From Leguminivora glycinivorella (taxonomy: Eukaryota; Arthropoda; Insecta; Lepidoptera; Tortricidae): a stretch of 64,000 nt of DNA. Under the pieces are notes generated by a model. The model did no database searches. It saw nothing but the letters and a program-made list of their open reading frames with translations, and was not told the DNA's origin. The stretch covers positions 7,886,501 through 7,950,500 of the forward strand of contig NC_062982.1 of assembly GCF_023078275.1 (NCBI RefSeq), read 5' to 3'. Positions 56,934 through 64,000 of this stretch are shown in pieces (position 1 is the stretch's first letter; each line of letters starts with the position of its first letter). Position numbers and translations under genes: made by a program.

Positions 56934-57223
56934 ATTTTCATTTTCTACTGGTGAAGAACTCCCAATTGACACAAAATGTCTCATGAATAGCATGAAAAGA
57001 TAGCACAGTAAGGCACGGTTTGTGGAAAGTTTTGTCTATTTTTATCCAAATGGCTATAAAAAGAACCTGAGAATGCCAATCACCTCGACCTTTTCAAGCC
57101 TGTGACATGAATCCAGAAATGTTTTAAAATATTGCACTATTCTAAGGCTGGATACAACTCATCATTATAATATGACTTGTATGAATGAGGTCGCGTCAAT
57201 ATCTATTTAGCCAGATTTATAAC

Positions 57224-57432
57224 TACTGATGTGCCGACGGAAAGTTTCCAAAATTCTGAAATTTTCACATAGGAAAACTTCGGAAACTTTCCATACTTTG
57301 TATGGACAATTGTATGGATGGAAACTTTCCATTTCATAAATTTAAATTCCCATTATTTTTCGTGAAAGTTTCGTGAATTTTTCAAGAAATTTAAGATTTT
57401 TTTGGAAAGTTTCCGCAACTTGCACATCGTTA
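57224..57432 (-). mobile_element. hAT-type MITE, 209 bp, with 8-bp target duplication
   Basis: Ends TACTGATGTGC and GCACATCGTTA; exact flanking repeat TTTATAAC at 57216-57223 and 57433-57440. The interior is full of GGAAACTTTCC / GGAAAGTTTCC words. The same element lies in the opposite orientation at 62576-62780. Confidence 0.85.
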
Positions 57433-57439
57433 TTTATAA

Positions 57440-58640
57440 CTATGCATTCGAAGAATAATTATTCTTTTGCATCTCTTGCGTTACCTACTCAAAATGAGTT
57501 ACCGAGAAATCTAGCCATACATGTACAAACAAAATTATAAATATTCATTCGTCCAACTATCTAATATGCGACCTTGTTTCAACAACAAAGTTGACGATGT
57601 TTCAGAAATATTCCCGCTTTATATGATTAGAGTTCAGCGTCTTTTCTTTTATAAAAAGTTCCTATCTTGGGCTTGTGGAGGCAATAAACTGGATAGCAAA
57701 TATGTAATCCAAATAATCCACCCCTAAACAAACTTCCCATAAATACGAAATAGATTTCGATTCCCGCACACTTAAGACAAATATCCCAAAAGAGTCTTCC
57801 TATTTTTTCTTTCCAATCGTACCAAATCTGTTCCATATTTATTGGCGCGAGAAATTGGATTGGCGCTTTTCCGGGGCAAACGTTTATTAGATCTGACGAC
57901 AGCGCCATCTATGTGTGACGGCGGAAATGAAATACTCGACGGTTGCGCCTCGACGCGGCAGATGGCGTTATTTGACAGGAAAATCGTTGAGTATATTTCA
58001 ATGCGTAACGTAAATATTTTCCGTGTCGAATCAACAGTATATGCCAATAAGTACATCGTAATCGTAAATATATAAAACACATTGGGTGGCTAATAAAGCG
58101 AGACGCTCTCAGGATTTCCTTGTTTGCCGTCTTTTATGTACATTAAATATTTTTGCTCTCGATCTTCCCGTTTCTCGAATGCGACTCGATTTTTCCTGGA
58201 ACAATATGACATGATATGAATATAAGGGTGTATTTGAATAATATACCTACTGTAGTATTGCCATGATGGCGCCAATAAGTGTGTTTATTCCTCATAGTCC
58301 TTTTGTTTTTCATTCCGAAGAAAATAAAAGATAAATGAAGGATTTCTGCTGAATGTAAATAAACACTTTTCCACATCGTTGTGTCAAATGAAATCCGGTT
58401 ATCTTCTAGTGTTCTAGTCAAAGTATATCTCCGAAGTAATAACCCAGTTACGTTTGAAAGCATTTTGAAATTGCTAACATAGTTTGACAACTCCCGTGGA
58501 CTCCTGGGTTTAGAATCTGTAAACACAATGTAAAAGCTTTTAGGGCGAACTCCCCGGGTACTGAACTTGTAGAACTAAACTTAGTAGGTATAAACATGTA
58601 GTGTGTAGTTAATTTGCTGCATATTCAATGAGGAGGCACA
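57440..58640. other. Non-coding DNA
   Basis: It contains GACAGCGCCATCTATGTG (57899) and CAGATGGCGTTATTTGACAG (57959), a pair of words frequent in moth repeats. No gene is recognised; the 102- and 127-codon minus ORFs (57772-58080, 58143-58526) have no motif. Confidence 0.4.
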
Positions 58641-58757
58641 CTGACATTTTATCCCGTCAGGCGGCGCCTGTGTAAATGTCTAGGCATGTCACTGTCATTC
58701 ATATGTGAGAGAGAGAAAACAAATATCATCTTCTCGCTCGCATGTATGAAATTCTTT

Positions 58758-58904
58758 ATCTGTGCAATGGACTAATAGGGTGGCGTCATCTGTCATAACC
58801 TTTGAGTGTGTCTCCTTTTTTTTTTGTGCAATGGACTAATAGGGTGGCGCCATCTGTCATAACCTTTGAGTGTGCCTCCTCATTTGACCTAACCTAACCT
58901 AACC
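58758..58904. repeat. 66-bp tandem duplication followed by (CCTAA)3
   Basis: TGTGCAATGGACTAATAGGG TGGCG.CATCTGTCATAACC TTTGAGTGTG.CTCCT occurs twice (from 58760 and 58826), differing at two positions and separated by a T-run. CCTAACCTAACCTAACC follows at 58888-58904. Confidence 0.8.
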
Positions 58905-59025
58905 ATAAACAACCATGTATCTTCCCGCTTAAGGAAATTTATATTTATGAAATACAGTAACAATTACATACCTATGTATAATTTCATATAGTTAATGTTA
59001 CCTACATGTTCCGTCATATAGAAGA

Positions 59026-59034
59026 TCATTATGT

Positions 59035-59090
<56 letters not shown>

Positions 59091-59441
59091 CGTGTGTGTG
59101 TGTGTGTGTGTGTCTGTCTGTGGCATCGTAGCTCCCGAACGGATGAACCGATTTTGATTTAGTTTTTTTTGTCTGAATTCTGAGTTAGTCGGGATATGAG
59201 CGATAAAAATTTTGTGGTCAGGTTATTAACGTTTTTATCGCTCATATCCATAACAGGCGAGATAACCTAACCACAAAATTACAATTTTGAAAAAATCCCC
59301 GACCGCGACATAGTGGACCGATTTTCATGAAACATAGCTAAGAACACTCCCGACCCGACTAACTCAGCTTTCAGACAAAAAAAACTAAATCAAAATTGGT
59401 TTATCCGTTCGAGAGCTACGATGCCACAGACAGACACACAC

Positions 59442-59472
<31 letters not shown>

Positions 59473-59524
59473 TACACACAGACAGACACGTCAAACTTAT
59501 AACTCGTTTTTGCGTCGGGGGTTA
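59026..59524. mobile_element. Two family C repeats head to head
   Basis: The left copy is reversed: (GTCT)n at 59037-59082, a GT run, then GGCATCGTAGCTCCCGAACG GATGAACCGATTTTGATTTA. The right copy is forward (59262-59524): CCACAAAATTACAATTTTGA ... GACCGCGACATAGTGGACCG ... CGTCGGGGG. Between them lies a perfect hairpin, GGATATGAGCGATAAAAA and its mirror (59196-59250), with GTGGTCAGGTTAT and ATAACCTAACCAC around it. Confidence 0.65.
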
Positions 59525-59529
59525 AAAAA

Positions 59530-60400
59530 TCATTGCGATCATATTAAGTACCTACTGCCACTCTGTACGATTATGGCGTCTCACAGTTTAGGCAGGGACT
59601 CACTAACTCAAATAATTTTGGTTTTCACTCATATGTATGCCGACCTAAAAATCTCCCAATTAACTACATTTTCCTTGTGCCTAGCCTCCGCTGCATATTT
59701 GGCCTTATTTTCGTAACCACCATGCGGTTCACATACAGCCCTACATTGCCTTTCCGTTTCCATTCCTCGCCATACACGGCATTGCTATTAACTTCGCTTA
59801 CCGAGCTATAAGGAAACCTGTACAATATTTTTCTAACTATTCAAAGGCAATTGTAAACCCTGAAATCCTCTATTTATTGTTTAATTGAAACGTTTGTTTG
59901 CATAACTTGTTTAGGCATGGTGATGCATGTGAATTATTTATTTATTTAAACTTTATTTTGTACAAAAGGGTAGTCGTTACCAGTCAAAAAAAACGGAACA
60001 TTTTAAATATTATTAATGTAAAATTTTATATTGCTTATAAAGAATTGCCAGACCTTTAAGAAATTTTGATCGCAGTGATAAGGATTTTCATGTATTTTTT
60101 AATACTTAGTGTAGCTAAGTGGTTATACTAGTTTTCCTAAGAACTATCGCTCGCATAGCTCTTATGAGCATGCATGCAGTCTTGAAATCCCTTCCATATG
60201 CGGTCGCGGAAGGAGGCCGCATGCTTGCAGCCTCGGATAGTTAAAAGTCTTAAAAGGTTGCCGTTTAAGGCTCTCTTAAGTCGCCTTGCAAGATTGTTTG
60301 GTTTCAAGTACATTTAGAGTAAAACTTGGTTAATCTCTTGACCTGAAAATGTCACGTAAACTAACAGCATTAGTGCCAGCATTTTTTTAAAGCTAGTTTT
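59530..60400. other. Non-coding DNA
   Basis: No gene recognised. TTATTTATTTAAACTTTATT near 59937 resembles a retroelement tail edge. Confidence 0.35.
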
Positions 60401-60419
60401 GTCTTGATTGAGCTACTGT

Positions 60420-60535
60420 CAGGGGCGGCTCACTTCGCGATTCTATCGCCGCGCTACAAGTACATCCTGGCGGCCGCGAGTTCGCGGCCTACTCAGGGGT
60501 GGCGCGCGTTCTCACGGAATGCACGTTCGCACTTT
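60420..60535. repeat. GC-rich segment with GGCCGCGA-GT-TCGCGGCC palindrome
   Basis: GGGGCGGCTCACTTCGCGAT TCTATCGCCGCGCTACAAGT ACATCCTGGCGGCCGCGAGT TCGCGGCCTACTCAGGGGTG is far richer in GC than its surroundings. I believe it is a repeated moth sequence rather than a promoter, but cannot prove it here. Confidence 0.3.
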
Positions 60536-60621
60536 CTATTGTTACTTTACGTCGCGAGGTTTTTTTAAGCGATGTCCGCGTGTGGAATGGCTAATAATAC
60601 TTAGTTAAATAGACATATTGA

Positions 60622-60775
60622 ATAAAATAAATACCATAAGACATTCTTACTTAGATCTACTACTGATTAAGTCCCACGGAAAAGTTCAATAAGGCTTGTG
60701 ATGTTGGAACTTGAACAAAAATATATAAATACAGTATATAAACCTAGAAAGTACCCAAGACTTGAATATAATAGT
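60622..60775 (-). repeat. Decayed SINE body
   Basis: GACATTCTTACTTAGATC, AAGTCCCACGGAAAAGTTCA, AAGGCTTGTGATGTTGG and ATACAGTATATAAACCTAGA AAG match the body of the SINE at 23212-23475 with many changes. The tRNA head is not recognisable. Confidence 0.5.
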
Positions 60776-61066
60776 ATAACATTTTATGTGAGTATTAATT
60801 CGTTTGGATCCATTGGTAACCCTATCACCGGACGCCGCGCACGTGCGGCTTGTTTCTTTGTAAGAATTTTGTAGGTATTTAAAGAGGCGGCATTTCGTGA
60901 ACATCAAAGCAGTGGGCCTTCTGTACTTGTACTATTATATATTCTGTGCTACTGTCATAATAATATTGCAGTCCGTATATGACTAATTTATTTTTTCCGA
61001 TAGAAGACTTTGAAACATAGTATACATTTTATAACAACGGGAAGACTTTAAGTCTAATCTACATTT

Positions 61067-61318
61067 AAATAAATAAATAAACAAATATTGGGGGACACCT
61101 TACAGTCCTTACACAGATAAACCTAGCCCCAAACTAAGCAAAGCTTGTACACTATGGGTGCTAGGCGACGATATACATATTTATATACTTAGAAAACATC
61201 CATAACTCAGGAACAAATATCTGAGTTCATCACACAAATAAATGCCCTTACCGGGATTCGAACCCGGGACCGCGGCTTAGCAGGCAGGGTCACTAACAAC
61301 TACGCCAGACCGGTCGCC
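61067..61318 (-). mobile_element. tRNA-derived SINE, GACCGGTCTGGC family
   Basis: The (AAAT)n tail at 61066-61087 leads into TTGGGGGACACCTTACAG, CCCCAAACTAAGC, AAAGCTTGTACACTATGGGT G and the head mirror GGGATTCGAACCCGGGACCG...TACGCCAGACCGGTCGCC. The B-box is intact. Confidence 0.85.
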
Positions 61319-61398
61319 GATTTAAATTTTAGTTCAGGGAATAAGATATTGGTTGAAATAATAGTGAGCACTATACGTCAGAACGGTATAATACATGT

Positions 61399-61637
61399 AA
61401 CCACAAAATTAAAATTTTGAAAAAACCCCCGACCGCGACATATTTAGTGGACCGATTTTCATGAAACATGGCTAAGAACACTCCCGACTAACTCAGCTTT
61501 CAGACAAAAAAAACTAAATCTAAATCGGTTCATCCGTTCGGGAGCTACGATGCCACAGACAGACACACAGACAGACAGACAGACAAACAGACAGGTCAAA
61601 CTTATAACACCCCGTCGACTTTGCGTCGGGGATTAAA
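61399..61637 (+). mobile_element. Family C repeat, complete copy
   Basis: Starts AACCACAAAATTAAAATTTT G, then CCCCGACCGCGACATATTTA GTGGACCG, CTCCCGACTAACTCAGCTTT CAG, CATCCGTTCGGGAGCTACGA TGCCACAGACAGACAC, and ends CACCCCGTCGACTTTGCGTC GGGG. It is probably a LINE-derived 3' tail. Confidence 0.65.
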
Positions 61638-61867
61638 AATGATGGTTAGACCTGAATGTTCAGTAATTTTGAAGTATGAGATGTGGTATGTACTTTATGT
61701 TAAACCCAATATACTAGGACACCGGCCGACAGGAACGGGAATGCAATAAGTGCACGAGCGTAATGTTAGCCATTGGTGAAACCAGTTTGCGTTGTGACGC
61801 AACGCAGGCGCAGACTTATCCGCGTATACGGCGCACATCTCACAGTCAACAGAGTTAGCACAGCAGC

Positions 61868-61998
61868 GTGCTTAGCCGAATGCACAAACGCTCACAAACG
61901 CTCACGAAACGAAACGCTCGAAGATATCTATCTTATCGCTCTTGCGTATTGGCGCGACAGAGCCAGACTACCTTTCGCGGCGTTTCGTTTTCGTTTCG
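61868..61998. mobile_element. MITE with TTAGCCGAATG end, right end deleted
   Basis: TTAGCCGAATGCACAAACGC TCAC...GAAACGAAACGCTC...ATATCTATC...TCGCTCTTGCGTATTGG...GCGGCGTTTCGTTTTCGTTT CGCGTCGGCTAC matches 43765-43908. A 14-bp block before the terminal GGCTAC is missing. ACAAACGCTC is locally doubled at 61883-61905. Confidence 0.65.
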
Positions 61999-62008
61999 CG
62001 TCGGCTAC

Positions 62009-62500
62009 TAAAGCGAGTAAGCGAACAAAAGATTCGCTCCCGTGTTAATAAAAGAGACGCAATGATGACGCGAGCGGTGAACTATAGCAATAGGGATGAC
62101 GACTACATAAAAAAATTACATTCTGTTTAGTCCGTTAGTTAGATCGTCCAAAAATACTGAACGCATATTTTTCGCTTTATCTCATTAATGAAAAAATATA
62201 ACGATATAGAGCATCAAAGTTCCGAAGTGGGGGCTTGTGACGTCACTTTTAAGTAAAAATTGTACCTAGGCGTGACGTCACTCGAAACTTCAACGCACTG
62301 TACCGTCGTCATTTTTCGTTTACGAGAAAAAAGAAAAAATATGTGTCCATTTTTTTTAATAATCTACCTGACGGACTAAATAGTTTTTTTTAGTCGTCAC
62401 GCCTATTTTTAAAACGCTCGATCTGTCTTTTATTTACACGGGAGCGTCTATATTTTGTTCGTTTCTATTGCCGATAGGTCATCTATTACTCGCTTTTGGT
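62009..62500. mobile_element. Foldback element (AAAGCGAGTAA ends) with a second MITE in its loop
   Basis: Outer arms: AAAGCGAGTAA...GAACAAAAGATTCGCTCCCG TGTTAATAAAAGA and TCTTTTATTTACACGGGAGC GTCTATATTTTGTTC...TTACTCGCTTT. GATGACGACTA pairs with TAGTCGTCACG further in. The inner MITE occupies 62128-62382. Confidence 0.65.
62128..62382. mobile_element. Inner MITE (TAGTCCGT ends) with two TGACGTCA sites
   Basis: TAGTCCGTTAGTTAGAT at the left pairs with ATCTACCTGACGGACTA at the right. Perfect palindromes TGACGTCA (the CRE/ATF core) occur at 62238-62245 and 62273-62280, themselves mirror-placed: TTGTGACGTCACTTTT and GGCGTGACGTCACTCG. Confidence 0.65.
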
Positions 62501-62575
62501 GAGAATCACAGTATAATAAAGAGCACTATCGTACAGTATGGCCTCTCCCGCTCCTCGCTGAAAGTGCCCCCCACC

Positions 62576-62780
62576 TAATGATGTGCAAGTTGCGGAAACT
62601 TTCCAAAAAAATCTTAAATTTCTTGAAAAAATCACGAAACTTTCACGAAAAATAAAGGGAATTTAAATGAAATGGAAAGTTTCCATCCATACAATTGTCC
62701 ATACAAGGTATGGAAAGTTTCCGAAGTTTTCCTATGTGAAAATTTCAGAATTTTGGAAACTTTCCGTCGGCACATCAGTA
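62576..62780 (+). mobile_element. hAT-type MITE, 205 bp, with 8-bp target duplication
   Basis: Ends TAATGATGTGC and GCACATCAGTA; exact flanking repeat CCCCCACC at 62568-62575 and 62781-62788. Near-identical to 57224-57432 in reverse orientation. The ORFs at 62667-63011 and 62672-62962 start inside it and are not genes. Confidence 0.85.
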
Positions 62781-63179
62781 CCCCCACCCGCTCTCGGTTA
62801 CCTTACAATTACCGCCTGTCAAAAGCGCGAACAGTCGATCTGTCATATCTCACTCATACAAGCATGGTACGCGTTCATCTACACGTGCTTAGAATGTGTG
62901 CTAGGAACGCGCCTCTTTCATATATTTGTTCGCCAGTGTCCGAGATGTGGCAGTGCCTATGATTGGCGTGACAGTATCTCGCCTCGACATGGATCACATG
63001 TTAATGTTTAAAATTTACATATATTGACGACATAAGGACGGGTAGTCTAAATATGTAGTGTCTAAATACTGTCGCTTCAATTATGTGCTAGCCCTGCAGG
63101 TTGCACAAAACGAATAGGTTCCGTACACTTTAGTACGAAACCCGATACGAATGGGAATACGTGTATGGAGCGTGAAGTA

Positions 63180-63395
63180 AAGCCTCCGCTACACATAAAG
63201 CGTTATGATAGCGTCGCGTTAGCGGAGCACAATGATAGCGTTGCGCCGGCGGAACGCTGGCGTTCCGCTCGCAATTCGCGCTCGTTAGTTCCCGCCTGCG
63301 TCTGCTGGGTGCAACGCCAGCGTTCGTCCGGCGCACCGCTATCAATACGCTCCGCTGACGCTCCGCTAACGCTTCGCCTACGCTCTCAAAACGCG
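63180..63395. mobile_element. CpG-rich foldback element built on AGCG/CGCT words
   Basis: ATAGCGTTGCGCCGGCGGAA CGCTGGCGTT (63235) pairs with AACGCCAGCGTTCGTCCGGC GCACCGCTAT (63312-63341). Outside, GCGTTAGCGGAGC and GCTCCGCTAACGC/GCTCCGCTGACGC pair. It is a palindromic, GC-rich island of about 215 bp, unlike its AT-rich flanks; overlapping ORFs on both strands follow from this. Confidence 0.65.
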
Positions 63396-63775
63396 CATGT
63401 GTGGCCTAGCATTAAATCTAATGTTAACTTACTGTTATGATGCCGTACACTATGACCATAACTAAATGTATGGCAGAAGAATAAATTGCTTATAAGATTT
63501 ACTATGTATTGTAAAAAAAACGAAAAGGCCTTCTATCTCTCATCACAAGTTCAACGGACTGAAAAAATACGCTTTGCTAATTCAGAATTATTTTGGCAAC
63601 AAGTAACGTCTTTGTTTAATAAAGCCGATGTACATACCGGTGCGGTTTGTAAACTTTACTCAGTGTTCAAATAAATATACTTAAATTAAACCCAAAAAGG
63701 GACTAAAAGGAGCCCTTATGGTGCTACACTACTCTCTCTGTCTGACAAACGGGTCTGTCACAAATTATACAACAC

Positions 63776-63881
63776 TAAGGGCCACTTGCACCAACGAAAA
63801 TGGAGGGTTAACATTTTTATGGAATTTGACAGATGACAGCCCACTAACCCTGAGTAAAGTGGTTGGTGCAAGTGGGCCTTA
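63776..63881. mobile_element. Intact MITE (TAAGGGCCACTTGCACC ends)
   Basis: TAAGGGCCACTTGCACCAAC at the left pairs with GTTGGTGCAAGTGGGCCTTA at the right. 106 bp. Its interior GAGGGTTAACATTTTTATGG AATTTGACAG is the uninterrupted version of the site filled by the Helitron at 15275-15459. Confidence 0.85.
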
Positions 63882-64000
63882 TGTATGTTACATACATACA
63901 TACAATCACGCCTGTATCCCATAAAGGGGTAGGCAGAACACATGAAATTAATAAAAAGCTTCAGTGCCACTCCTGGCAAATAAGGGGTTGAAAGAAAAAC

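Noticed and set aside
58143..58526. 127-codon minus ORF
   Set aside because: No recognisable motif or splice context, AT-rich codon use; treated as chance.
62667..63011. 114-codon ORF
   Set aside because: Starts inside the hAT MITE at 62576-62780 and runs into another repeat.
1..64000. CRISPR array, operon, prophage or endogenous virus
   Set aside because: No regularly spaced repeats with unique spacers, no bacterial gene order, no gag/pol/env or capsid genes; all RT remains are non-LTR or Penelope-like.

Overview
The window reads as nuclear DNA of a moth or butterfly (Lepidoptera), inferred from its repeats: tRNA-headed SINEs, short Lep1-type Helitrons that start TCCATACTAATATTATAAA and end CTAG, a LINE tail ending LVSMGGSDRLPSGD, many TA-flanked foldback MITEs, and AT-rich background with GT-AG introns. 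No bacterial, viral or organellar gene organisation is present. None of the small ORFs scattered through the AT-rich DNA looks like an independent gene.

The one host gene I can support lies on the + strand and enters at its 5' end. Exons at 43432-43503 and 48417-48528 join in frame and encode a TIAERLAALQ...DWRARV motif that resembles the N-terminal repeats of supervillin, an actin- and membrane-binding protein of the villin/gelsolin family. Two upstream exons each start with ATG, end in a GT donor at the same phase (2) and can each join the 43432 exon: 42284-42366 (MEVMISVRS...) and 10471-10505 (MPNDDPYGSFY). I read these as alternative first coding exons, giving a gene that spans at least 10.4 kb to 48.5 kb and continues beyond the window. 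The rest of the protein is not seen.

Layout. 1-9 kb: AT-rich DNA with two SINEs and small foldback elements. 9-10.5 kb: a diverged tandem duplication, then the MPNDD exon. 12-14.1 kb: an element with ~30-bp inverted ends (GGGGCGTCCATTAATCGCG) filled with LINE pieces, including an RNase H domain. 15-17 kb: a MITE split by a Helitron, and a recent 230-bp tandem duplication. 18.5 kb: a CpG-rich patch. 19-29 kb: LINE tails, SINE, Helitrons, mariner-type MITEs. 29.5-31.8 kb: a GGGTTCCGTA repeat (called family B here) and a decayed ~190-bp array. 35.8-39.0 kb: a hAT-like composite with an exact 8-bp target duplication, holding family B and two dead LINEs. 40.1 kb: a tRNA-like cloverleaf inside a perfect 28-bp inverted repeat. 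40.6 kb: CpG-rich promoter candidate. 42.3-48.5 kb: the supervillin-like exons, their introns carrying a duplicated splice acceptor, MITEs, a 1.8-kb inverted-repeat element and a LINE tail. 48.6-64 kb: downstream intron (inferred) with family B, a repeat called family C (ends in CGTCGGGG), a Penelope-like fragment, RTE LINE tail, tandem duplications, a pair of inverted hAT MITEs, and MITE-in-MITE nesting.

The most informative signals are the two alternative first exons, the duplicated acceptor, the tRNA embedded in an inverted repeat, and several nested insertions with exact target-site or empty-site evidence. I found no clearly novel multi-gene system.
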